Origin: an uncultured Erysipelotrichaceae bacterium
GTDB lineage: Bacteria; Bacillota_I; Bacilli_A; Erysipelotrichales; Erysipelotrichaceae
Length of the DNA: 7,203 nucleotides
NCBI GenBank assembly: GCA_937893225.1
Contig: CALBJM010000329.1
Location: 1 to 7,203 of the forward strand
Direction of reading: 5' to 3'
Shown here one piece after another: positions 1 to 6,907 of the stretch. Position numbers and translations under genes: made by a program. Position 1 is the first letter of the stretch. Each line of letters starts with the position of its first letter. A model generated the notes under the pieces. That model saw only the letters and a program-made list of their open reading frames with translations. It ran no database searches and was not told where the DNA came from.

Positions 1-1
1 A

Positions 2-259
2 AGTATGATGATATTATCTGTTCCAGAAGGCGATGATAAGCCTTTAAAATATCCTCTAATGTTTGAAAAAAGTGATGCTTTGATTATTACGAAAAAGGAT
101 GCTTCTGACTATTTTGACTTTGATTTTGAAAAATGTAGAGAACGTGCTTTGCATTTGAATCCTAATATGAAAATTTTTGAAGTTTCAGCAAAAAGTGGGG
201 AAGGTATGGATGCATTAGAGAAGTGGTTAGAAGAACAAGTACAATTGTGGAAAGCGTAA
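2..259 (+). CDS. hypB: HypB, hydrogenase/urease nickel-insertion GTPase (3' end only)
   Basis: This is the C-terminal part (about 85 codons) of the cytoplasmic GTPase HypB, which works with HypA to deliver Ni2+ to the active site of [NiFe] hydrogenase. The gene is cut by the left edge of the window. What can be seen is the HypB-typical string PEGDDKPLKYPLMFEKSDAL, then ITKKD at the G4 (NKxD) position, then DFDFEKC. The G5-like stretch VSAKSGEGMD and a final amphipathic helix ending LWKA follow. The P-loop and the N-terminal metal-binding part lie outside the window. The G4 motif has Thr instead of the usual Asn. TAA at 257-259 is followed after 11 nt by the next start, so the two genes are very likely co-transcribed. 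HypA lies two genes downstream, which supports the call. Confidence 0.93.
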   Translation, partial: SMMILSVPEGDDKPLKYPLMFEKSDALIITKKDASDYFDFDFEKCRERALHLNPNMKIFEVSAKSGEGMDALEKWLEEQVQLWKA

Positions 260-270
260 GAGGAAAGAGT

Positions 271-1329
271 ATGAGTGCCCCAAAGAAAAGAATGGTAAAT
301 GAAAGAGATTATGTACAAGATCCGAATTATGTAGCTGCTGATCCTGAAAAAGAAAAAATGGTATTACAGTTGATCAAAATGATCACAGATCGCATAAAAG
401 ATAAAATTAGTGGAAATATTACAAATCAGGATCCGGAATATTGGGTTTTAGATGAGGTTTTAAATAAAGAACAAATAGCATTCATGTTGAGCTTTAAAAA
501 GACTAGAGTGAATTATTCATTTGAACAGTTGCGTGATATGAATGGTTTGTCTGATGAAAAGTGTAAAGAAATCTTAGAGTATTTGTGCTGGGCAGGGTGT
601 GTTGAAACAAATCGAGAAAATGATGCTGGGACTTTGCAATATGATGTGCCTATCTTTGTGCCTGGTATTGCTGAGTTTATGATGATGCAAGATGATCTTG
701 TGAAGAAGTTTCCTAATATTGCGACATTTTTTAATTATTTAACACAAGCACCATTAGAAGGCCTTACACAAATGGTTCCATTAGGAGGGGCTGGTGTAGG
801 AATGCATGTCATTCCTGTAGAAAAAGCAATAGAAACGAATAATGAGAGTGTTTCTGTTGAACATATTTCGCATTGGTTGAATAAATATGAGGGATTGTTG
901 GCAGTTGGTGTTTGTTCTTGTCGAAGACAACAGACAATGCGTGGCGAAGGTGATGGCTCTGTGGAACAAGAGTGTTGTATCGGTGTTGGTGATCTAGCAG
1001 AATGGTTGATCAATACAGGGCGCGGCAGAGCAATTACAAAAGAGGAAGCTTTGCATATTTTTGAAAGAAGTGAACGACATGGATTTGTGCATCAAACAAC
1101 CAATATTGATGGAGAAAACAAGATTGTAGGTATATGTAATTGTGCACCAGGTGTTTGCAATGCATTGAGGACTTCTCAGTTATATAACACACCTAATATG
1201 TCACGTTCGGCGTATCGTGCACATGTGGATCATGAGAAATGTGTTGCTTGTGGTAAGTGTGTAGAAGTTTGTCCAGTTGGTGCAGCAAAGTTAGGACAAA
1301 AATTGTGTACAACACATGGATATATATAA
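271..1329 (+). pseudogene. Large Fe-S/FAD oxidoreductase, 5' part (352 codons before an in-frame TAA)
   Basis: This is the N-terminal part of a multidomain electron-transfer flavoprotein. The ATG at 271 is preceded by AGAGGA at 259-264 with a 6-nt spacer. Residues about 60-120 look like a helical, winged-helix-like segment. A cysteine-rich region follows, with CSC at 215/217, CC at 235/236 and CNC plus C at 289/291/296, which could bind an Fe-S cluster. A classical [4Fe-4S] ferredoxin motif, CxxCxxCxxxCP, sits at 324/327/330/334. The frame then hits TAA at codon 353 (1327-1329), after the segment LGQKLCTTHGYI. The same frame continues directly into typical family sequence (YPTSLLPDETRWGEDKW), so this is one gene with a nonsense codon, not two genes. 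If the stop is real, translation gives a 352-residue Fe-S protein without the flavin part. The exact reaction is unknown. The hypB/hypA neighbours suggest a link to hydrogen metabolism. Confidence 0.85.
1327..1329 (+). other. In-frame nonsense codon (TAA) inside the oxidoreductase gene
   Basis: The TAA lies in frame between two parts of one protein, at the linker after the ferredoxin motif and within an AT-rich run (tatatataatat). One base change to GAA, CAA or AAA would restore the reading frame. No frameshift is involved, since both flanks are in the same frame. It could be a true point mutation or a consensus error. Confidence 0.9.
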
Positions 1330-3048
1330 TATCCTACTTCTTTATTACCAGATGAGACAAGATGGGGTGAAGATAAGTGGAATACAAATTATCGAGAAGA
1401 TGCTAAAATCAATTGCTATGATACAGGTACATCTCCGTGTAAGGCTGCTTGTCCAGCACATTTAGCAGTGCAAGGTTATGTGAAATTGGCTGCAGAGGGT
1501 AGATATGCGGATGCATTGAAGCTCATTAAAGAAGATAATCCGTTTCCATATGTATGTGGAGCAATTTGTAATAAGAGATGTGAAGAGGCTTGTACAAGAG
1601 GAAAAATTGATCAACCGGTGTCAATTGATGAAATCAAAAAGTATATTGCGGCACAGGAGCTTGATCAAGATAAGCGCTATATTCCATTGTGTGAAACAGA
1701 TCATGGTGGAATGTGGGGCGAAGAGTATAAAATGGCCATTATTGGTGCAGGTCCAGCTGGGTTAAGTTGCGCATATTATCTTAGAGAAAGAGGATATGAT
1801 GTAACAGTATTTGAAAAAGAAAGTCGTCCTGGTGGGATGTTGATGAATGGTATTCCTAATTTTGTTCTCGAAAAGGAAATATTAGAGGCCGAAATAGATG
1901 TATTAAAACAAATGGGCGTCGTTTTTCAGTGTAATACAGAGATTGGAAAAGATATTACCATTCAGCAATTAAGAGAACAAGGCTATAAGGCTTTTTATCT
2001 TGCAATAGGATTACAAGGTGGTAGAAAAGCAAATGTAGATGGTGAAGAAAATGAAGGTGTAGAAAGTGCAGTTTCTTTCTTGAAGCGAACAAACCAGGAT
2101 CATTCCATTCGCTTGCATGGAGATGTGACTGTTATTGGTGGAGGCAATGTAGCAATAGATGTTGCTAGAGTTGCAAAGAGAATCGCAGATGGAAATGTGA
2201 CTATGGTATGTTTGGAAGGTATACATGAAATGCCTGCTGCAAAAGAAGAAATTGAAATAGCTAGACAAGAAGGTATAACGATCCAAACTGGTTGGGGGCC
2301 TAAAGAAATCGTAGCAAAAGACGGAAAAGTCACAAACATTGTGCTGAAAAAATGTACGCGACTCAAAGATGAAGATGGAAAATTTTCTCCATTATATGAT
2401 GAAGAAGACACTTTAGAAGTTGCTTGTTCATATATTGTTGAAGCGATTGGACAGTCTTCTGAATTGGGTGGTTTGTTGGATGGTGAAGATGTTGAAGTAC
2501 GCAAGAATGGCTTGGTTATTGCAGATCCTATAACTTTCCAAACAACCGTTGAGGATATATTTGTTGGTGGTGATATATATCATGGTGCTAAATTTGCCAT
2601 TGATGCTATTGCAGAAGGTAAAAAAGCTAGCGAAAGTATGCATCGATTTGTTCATGTTGGACAGTCTTTGCTTGTCGCAAGGGATTTGCGTGAATTTGTT
2701 GAATTGAATAAAGAAGAAATCGTTGTCGAAGGGTATGATAATGCAAAACGTCAAATTCCTGGAAAGAGGCATGTAGATGATCCTTTTAAGGATACAAAGC
2801 GTCTTTTGACAGAAGAACAAGTTAAAATAGAGGCTAAGAGGTGTTTGGGATGTGGTGCAACTACAGTTGATATCAATAGGTGTATTGGCTGTGGTCTTTG
2901 TACAACAAAGTGTGCATTTGATGCAATTCATTTAACAAGAGATCTGCCTGATGCTTCACGTATGCTTCGCGTAGAAGATAAGTTGAAGTTAATTGGTCCA
3001 TATGCAGCAAAAAGAGGTATAAAGATTCTTCTTCATAAGAACAAATAA
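1330..3048 (+). pseudogene. Large Fe-S/FAD oxidoreductase, 3' part (GltD/NfnB-like FAD-NAD(P) domains)
   Basis: This continues the gene beginning at 271, in the same frame after the TAA. In numbering of the repaired 925-codon gene, a GltD/dihydropyrimidine-dehydrogenase-type Fe-S domain has Cys 390, 394, 429, 433, 437 and 441. An FAD-binding GAGPAG lies at 492-497, followed by the EKESRPGGML signature. The NAD(P)-binding GGGNVA is at 623-628, and the second FAD motif GGD is at 766-768. The C-terminus carries CxxC at 858/861 and a ferredoxin motif CxxCxxCxxxC at 871/874/877/881. No ATG, GTG or TTG occurs in frame between the stop and GTG at 1468. That GTG lies inside the first Fe-S domain, lacks a ribosome binding site, and would lose Cys 390 and 394. 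Family knowledge suggests electron transfer between NAD(P)H and ferredoxin or a partner, but the substrate cannot be read from sequence. TAA at 3046-3048 is 2 nt before hypA. Confidence 0.88.
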
Positions 3049-3050
3049 TT

Positions 3051-3425
3051 ATGCATGAAATGGGAATTGTTACACATTTGGCGGATACGCTGATAGATAT
3101 GGCTGAAGAAAATCATATTGTAAAATATGGTTCTGTAACACTTGAAATTGGTGAAGTTTCTGGAATCATTACGGATTTGTTTGTGGATTTTTGGGATTAT
3201 TTTAAGAAAAAGAATTCATTGTTGAAAGATTGTGAGATGAAACTAGAAACAATACCTGCGGTGACTTTTTGTGAGAGTTGTAAAAAAGAGTATCCTACAG
3301 TGAAATATGGTCGTATTTGTCCGTATTGTGGTAGTGAAAAAACATGGCTAATTACAGGAAATGAGACAATTATCAAGCAAGTAGAAGCTGAGAGTGAGGA
3401 AGAAGTTAGGATTAGAGAAGGGTGA
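3051..3425 (+). CDS. hypA: HypA, [NiFe]-hydrogenase nickel metallochaperone
   Basis: HypA is a small cytoplasmic zinc protein that hands Ni2+ to the hydrogenase large subunit together with HypB. The 124-residue product is close to the usual family length of about 115-120, with a slightly extended acidic tail (EAESEEEVRIREG). It starts with MHEMGI, in which Met1-His2-Glu3 form the conserved nickel site. The structural zinc site is C74-x2-C77 and C90-x2-C93. The ATG lies 2 nt after the TAA of the oxidoreductase and has no good ribosome binding site of its own, so translational coupling to the upstream gene is likely. If so, the premature stop upstream might reduce HypA synthesis. It is the last gene of the operon, and its TGA (3423-3425) lies in the loop of the following terminator. 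Confidence 0.96.
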   Translation: MHEMGIVTHLADTLIDMAEENHIVKYGSVTLEIGEVSGIITDLFVDFWDYFKKKNSLLKDCEMKLETIPAVTFCESCKKEYPTVKYGRICPYCGSEKTWLITGNETIIKQVEAESEEEVRIREG

Positions 3426-3440
3426 CCTTCTCTTTTTCTT
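3414..3440 (+). terminator. Rho-independent terminator overlapping the hypA stop
   Basis: A perfect 8-bp stem, AGAGAAGG (3414-3421) with CCTTCTCT (3426-3433), closes on the tetraloop GTGA (3422-3425) and is followed by TTTTTCTT. GTGA belongs to the stable GNRA loop class. The last codons and stop of hypA form the left arm and loop, so the gene and its terminator share bases. Confidence 0.88.
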
Positions 3441-3467
3441 GCAGCAAATGTAATAAAAATGTATGAT
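3439..3467 (+). promoter_or_regulatory. Sigma-A-type promoter of the phosphodiesterase gene
   Basis: The -35 box TTGCAG (3439-3444) and -10 box TATGAT (3462-3467) are separated by exactly 17 nt, and each differs from the consensus by one or two bases. The expected transcript start is near 3473-3475, which would leave about five bases before the ATG at 3479. The -35 box overlaps the T-tract of the hypA terminator. Experimental mapping is absent, so this is a sequence call only. Confidence 0.65.
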
Positions 3468-3478
3468 TTTCTTTAGCT

Positions 3479-4918
3479 ATGAGTAAAGTGAAACATAGAA
3501 AAAAGAGACATTTAAAAAGATGGGTAAAAGTATTAGCGCTTGTTTTGGTTTTAGTGCTTTGTTTTATTTTTGCGAAAGATGTGTATGCAGAGTATTATCC
3601 TTTTTCACGTATTATTTGTTTAGAAAATAAAGATATAGATGTGCATTATGATGCTATGGAAAAAACATTTTTGAATGAAAAAAATAAACAGTTGAAAAAT
3701 CATTTTTTTAAAGTGGAAACCAATTCGCATGAAGTGCATTTTATGTATAGTGATGAGCATGGGAAAATTCTTACAGGTGTTAAGCAAATAGATGGAGATT
3801 ATTATTTGTTTGATGAGAATGGGTATCGTGTGGATAATTCCATTAAAATAAACGGTGTTTTATATAAAGTACATAAAAATGGGAAATTGTTTCATCAGGA
3901 ATGGGATGGGAAAAAATGGTTTGATAAGGGTGTTGCTGTTGGAAATAAAGAAGATATGCTTTTGTTTATTGAAGGAGAAACAGGTTTTTATTATTTGGAT
4001 TCTAGAAAAGATGGAGATCGTGTAGTAAATGGGTCTGTAGTACTGAATGATGGACGTGAAGTGCGTTTTGATGAGAATGGACATATCGTTACGAATGAAG
4101 TGTATGATGGGAATATGTATTATTTTCCTGTTTGTGAAGTAGAGGAAACTTCTAAAGAAACGAAGGTTATTGCGGTTTCTTCATATATTCATGAGGAAAA
4201 TTCTAGTGGAATACGTTTGATCAATCATAGAGGATATCATGTTAATGCACCAGAGAATACGTTAGCTGCATTTCAAGAAAGTAAAAAGAATAAATATCAG
4301 TTTGTAGAAACGGATGTTCAAATGACAAGCGATAATGTACCTGTCTTATTACATAATTCGACCTTGCGAGCAATGGCGGGGGTAAATGTAGCGATTAATA
4401 GTATTTCTGAGAGTGAAGCAAAACAATATAGTTTTTCTGGGCAACAAATTACAACTTTAGATGAGTTTATTGCGTATTGCAAAGCAAATCAAATAACACC
4501 ATATATTGAATTAAAGACGGAAACAATTTCTAATAGTGAACAAATAAAGATGATATATGATATTGTGAAGAAATATGATATTGTGAAGAAATATGATATG
4601 TGTGAAAAAGTAGAGTGGATTTCTTTTTCACCTGATTTGCTTGAAATGCTTGGTGAAATAGATGTTTCTGTTCCTTTTGGGTATGTCGTAGGTGTGAAAG
4701 ATGATTCACAGCTTGTTATGCAGCGGACATTGGAAATGAAAGAACGTGGAATGCGTGTATTTATTGATACGCATTATCAAGCACAGAGTGCGTATTTATC
4801 TTTCTGTAAAGAAAATGATGTGCCTTTAGAATTGTGGGGTATAAATAATAAAAGTGATTTGGAACAAATGGATACATATGTTAGTGGTGTGACTACAGAT
4901 ATCTTATTAAATCAATAA
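3479..4918 (+). CDS. Exported glycerophosphodiester phosphodiesterase with cell-wall-binding-like repeats
   Basis: The predicted 479-residue protein hydrolyses glycerophosphodiesters, possibly lipid- or teichoic-acid-derived, outside the cell. A very basic N-terminus (residues 1-17) precedes a hydrophobic segment (about 18-32) and a possible signal-peptidase site after VYA (35-37). It could also stay as a membrane anchor. Residues about 95-215 hold degenerate glucan/choline-binding-type repeats (IDGDYYLFDENGYRV, INGVLYKVHKNGKLF, DGREVRFDENGHIV). The GDPD barrel spans about 245-479, with H250-R251, PENT at 258-261, E277/D279, H292 and E344 in IELK. The usual HD motif reads H292-N293 here. Residues 360-371 are an exact six-residue tandem duplication. 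There is no ribosome binding site before the ATG, and no better in-frame start precedes the hydrophobic segment. It is probably a monocistronic unit, bounded by terminators on both sides. Confidence 0.9.
   Translation: MSKVKHRKKRHLKRWVKVLALVLVLVLCFIFAKDVYAEYYPFSRIICLENKDIDVHYDAMEKTFLNEKNKQLKNHFFKVETNSHEVHFMYSDEHGKILTGVKQIDGDYYLFDENGYRVDNSIKINGVLYKVHKNGKLFHQEWDGKKWFDKGVAVGNKEDMLLFIEGETGFYYLDSRKDGDRVVNGSVVLNDGREVRFDENGHIVTNEVYDGNMYYFPVCEVEETSKETKVIAVSSYIHEENSSGIRLINHRGYHVNAPENTLAAFQESKKNKYQFVETDVQMTSDNVPVLLHNSTLRAMAGVNVAINSISESEAKQYSFSGQQITTLDEFIAYCKANQITPYIELKTETISNSEQIKMIYDIVKKYDIVKKYDMCEKVEWISFSPDLLEMLGEIDVSVPFGYVVGVKDDSQLVMQRTLEMKERGMRVFIDTHYQAQSAYLSFCKENDVPLELWGINNKSDLEQMDTYVSGVTTDILLNQ
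4556..4591 (+). repeat. Exact 18-bp tandem duplication in the phosphodiesterase gene
   Basis: Two identical 18-bp units (tatgatattgtgaagaaa) lie head to tail and are followed by a partial third copy (tatgatat, 4592-4599). The repeat is in frame and duplicates the six residues YDIVKK in a helix after the IELK motif of the GDPD barrel. It looks like replication slippage that kept the frame. Confidence 0.95.
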
Positions 4919-4954
4919 AAGCACATATGTCGTTTTAAGACACATGTGCTTTTT
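4917..4954. terminator. Bidirectional terminator between the phosphodiesterase gene and ftsH
   Basis: The left arm (4917-4931, AAAAGCACATATGTC) pairs with the right arm (4939-4953, GACACATGTGCTTTT), with a single A-C mismatch and a 7-nt loop. The A-run on one side and T-run on the other allow it to act for both convergent genes. It begins within the stop codon of the phosphodiesterase gene and ends 8 nt before the ftsH stop. Confidence 0.9.
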
Positions 4955-4961
4955 AAAAGTT

Positions 4962-6143
4962 TTATTCGACTATTTCTGCATCAAGTACAGGAGGCTCATT
5001 GTTTTGCGCATATTTTTCAGGATGATCTAAAATATCCATAAATTCTTCACCTGTAATGGTTTCTTTTTGATAAAGATAATTTGCAATACGATCCAAAGCT
5101 TCGCGATTATCTTCAAGTAATTGCTTTGCTTTTTCGTGTTGTTTACGAACAAGTTCTATAACTTTTGCGTCAATAGAAGCAGCTGTTGTATCACTACAAG
5201 CTAAACTTGCATCTCCACCCAAGTATTTGTTGTTGATGGATTCCATAGCTACCATGTCAAAGTCATCTGACATGCCATATTGCGTAATCATAGCACGGGC
5301 AATTTTTGTTGCTTGTTCAATGTCATTTGAAGCACCAGTCGTGATTTTCCCGAAAACAACTTCTTCTGCAGCTCTACCACCCGTAAATGTAGCAATTCTA
5401 TTTTCTAATTCTTCTTTAGTATATAGATAATGATTGCCTTCTTCTACTTGCATCGTATATCCTAAAGCACCGGATGTTCTTGGGATGATCGTAATCTTTT
5501 GAACAGGTGCAGAGTGTGTTTGTAATGCGGCAACTAACGCATGTCCAACTTCATGATAGGAAACGGTTTTCTTTTCTTCATCAGAAAGAATTGCATTTTT
5601 CTTTTGATATCCAGCAAATACAACTTCGATACTTTCTTCAAGATCTTTTTGCGTAACAACTTTACGATGTTCTCTAACTGCCTTTAGAGCAGCTTCATTT
5701 ATAATATTTGCTAATTCAGCACCCGAGGCACCAGATGCCATTCTGGCAATCATATTGTAATCAATGCCTGCTTCGGTTCTTACTTTTTTAGCATGCACTT
5801 TGAGAATATCTTCTCTGCCTTTTAAATCTGGAAGTTCAACAGGAACACGTCTATCAAATCTGCCTGGTCTTAATAATGCTGGATCAAGGTTTTCAGGTCT
5901 GTTTGTTGCAGCTAGAATAATGACGCCACTATTTCCTTCGAATCCATCCATTTCTGTTAATAACTGGTTGAGTGTTTGTTCTCTTTCATCGTTTCCGCCC
6001 ATGCCTGAAGCATTACGCTTACCACCAATAGCATCGATTTCATCAATGAAGACAATACATGGTGCTTTTTCTTTTGCTTGTTTAAATAAGTCTCTAACTT
6101 TTGAAGCACCCATACCTACGAATAGTTCTACGAATTCAGAACC
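4962..6143 (-). pseudogene. ftsH: FtsH membrane zinc protease, 3' part after a frameshift
   Basis: This holds most of the AAA+ module and the peptidase domain of FtsH, in a different frame from the 5' part. In numbering of the repaired protein, GSEFVELFVGMGASKVRDLF (pore loop FVG) begins at 237. Walker B IDEID has D270 and E271. The arginine-finger region NRPENLDPALLRPGRFDRR follows. The zinc-protease motif HEVGH is at 433-437, and TTGASNDIEQAT carries the expected third zinc ligand Asp. The protein ends in a short acidic tail, DAEIVE. Nothing is missing from these domains. An ATG exists in this frame at 6164, but it has no ribosome binding site and gives the non-family start MFHSFRL, so it is probably not used. 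A product from it would lack the membrane anchor and Walker A. The gene converges on the phosphodiesterase gene. Confidence 0.93.
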
Positions 6144-6849
6144 TAATCGAAAAGAATGGAACATTACTTTCTCCAGCTACTGCTTTAGCAAGCATTGTTT
6201 TACCTGTTCCTGGAGGACCAACAAGTAAGATGCCTTTTGGCATCGTAGCACCAATTTCTTTATACATACCAGGATTTTTTAAATATGTGACAATTTCCTG
6301 CAAAGATTCTTTTGCTTCATCTTCTCCTGCTACATCTGAGAAACGGATATTCTGCTTATTTTTGTCATACACGCGGGCATTGGATTTACCAATGTTGAAC
6401 ATTCCACCACCCATACCAGGCATTCCACCACTGCTTTTAGCGGCTCTTGACATCATTGCACGTAATAAGATGGATGCTAGGATAATAGGTCCTATCCAAC
6501 CAATTAAGAATTGTAGAAATGGAGATGTTTCTTCTACAATTTGTGATGTGAATGTTACATTGTGAGATTCCAATCTGTTTAATAAGTCTGGGTCATTGAA
6601 TTTACCTGTACGATAAACGGTATTGTCACCCTTTAACATGTATAAAATCTGATTGTCTTGTTCTTGAACTTCTTTAACATTGTCATTATTTGTTTCAGTG
6701 ACAAATGTGGAATAATTTGCGTCTTCAATCTTTGAAGATTTCATATATGGAACCATGACAAGATTTAACATGGCGAGTATCAACATTACAATAGCATAAT
6801 AGTAGATAATCGGCTTTTTTGGTTTGTTTGAATTGTTTGTTGGGTTCAA
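6136..6849 (-). pseudogene. ftsH: FtsH membrane zinc protease, 5' part up to the frameshift
   Basis: FtsH is a hexameric inner-membrane ATP-dependent protease that degrades misfolded membrane proteins and regulators. This part carries transmembrane helix 1 (about residues 14-35, after KKPIIYYY), an extracytoplasmic domain (about 37-105) and transmembrane helix 2 (about 107-130). The Gly/Met-rich linker and the start of the AAA+ domain follow, with Walker A GPPGTGKT at 211-218. The frame then reads NVPFFSIRF and stops at TGA (6136-6138), where the family has FFSISGSEF. I chose TTG at 6849-6847 as the start, because GAGGTGA (6861-6855) sits 5 nt upstream of it. GTG at 6858 lies inside that ribosome binding site. 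A repaired gene would encode about 629 residues, a normal FtsH length. As read, the product is membrane-bound but lacks Walker B and the protease. Confidence 0.92.
6141..6146 (-). other. ftsH: Net 2-nt deletion (frameshift) in ftsH
   Basis: On the coding strand the sequence reads ATT-A-GGT-TCT-GAA where the family protein (SISGSEF) needs ATT-AGT-GGT-TCT-GAA. Two bases of the Ser codon are missing, between window positions 6143 and 6144. Both flanks match FtsH perfectly up to the lesion. It is either a real mutation or a sequence error. Confidence 0.88.
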
Positions 6850-6854
6850 ATAAA

Positions 6855-6861
6855 TCACCTC
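6855..6861 (-). promoter_or_regulatory. Ribosome binding site that decides the ftsH start (TTG)
   Basis: GAGGTGA on the minus strand matches the 16S anti-Shine-Dalgarno sequence, and 5 nt separate it from TTG at 6849. It overlaps the GTG at 6858, which therefore cannot easily serve as the start. Confidence 0.75.
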
Positions 6862-6874
6862 ATTTCATTACACC

Positions 6875-6880
6875 ATTATA
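6875..6880 (-). promoter_or_regulatory. -10 box of the ftsH promoter
   Basis: A perfect TATAAT on the minus strand directly abuts the CIRCE operator, about 26 nt before the TTG start. The -35 region is poor. A 17-nt spacer gives CACTCA, and a 21-nt spacer gives TTAGCA, both inside the CIRCE. A bound repressor would cover the promoter spacer. Confidence 0.7.
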
Positions 6881-6907
6881 TTAGCACACCATAAGTGTGA
6901 GTGCTAA
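6881..6907. promoter_or_regulatory. CIRCE element (HrcA operator) upstream of ftsH
   Basis: The arms TTAGCACAC (6881-6889) and GAGTGCTAA (6899-6907) are separated by exactly 9 nt. The known CIRCE consensus is TTAGCACTC-N9-GAGTGCTAA, so 17 of 18 arm bases match and the only difference is A for T at 6888. HrcA, the heat-shock repressor of groESL and dnaK operons in many Gram-positive bacteria, binds this inverted repeat. It overlaps the spacer of the ftsH promoter. It lies 93 nt before the divergent kinase-like gene, so action on that side is possible but less likely. Confidence 0.9.

Noticed and set aside
223..270. Longer oxidoreductase start (GTG at 223), overlapping hypB
   Set aside because: The extra residues are only the shifted reading of the hypB end. 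ATG at 271 has a well-spaced AGAGGA site.
735..1013. Minus-strand open frames within the oxidoreductase gene (also around 2011-2931)
   Set aside because: They are antisense shadows with low-complexity translations, no ribosome binding sites and no recognisable domains.
1468..3048. Independent gene starting at GTG 1468
   Set aside because: It has no ribosome binding site, cuts off Cys 390 and 394 of the Fe-S domain, and the same frame already reads family sequence upstream from 1330.
3551..3566. Lipobox around Cys28 of the phosphodiesterase
   Set aside because: Residue -1 is Leu (LVLC), which does not fit a lipobox. A signal-peptidase site after VYA or a membrane anchor is more likely.
6132..6150. 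Programmed frameshift in ftsH
   Set aside because: No good slippery heptamer or RF2-like CTT-TGA site is present. A +1 slip at TTC-TGA pairs poorly and would delete a conserved residue.
4962..6164. Independent soluble FtsH-like protease starting at ATG 6164
   Set aside because: The start lies inside the frame-shifted Walker A to Walker B region, lacks a ribosome binding site, and would lack Walker A. It is better explained as the 3' part of a broken ftsH.
5764..6565. Plus-strand open frames opposite ftsH
   Set aside because: They are antisense shadows of a strongly conserved protein-coding gene.
6856..6858. GTG start for ftsH
   Set aside because: It is part of the GAGGTGA ribosome binding site. 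TTG at 6849 has the correct spacing and gives a typical N-terminus.
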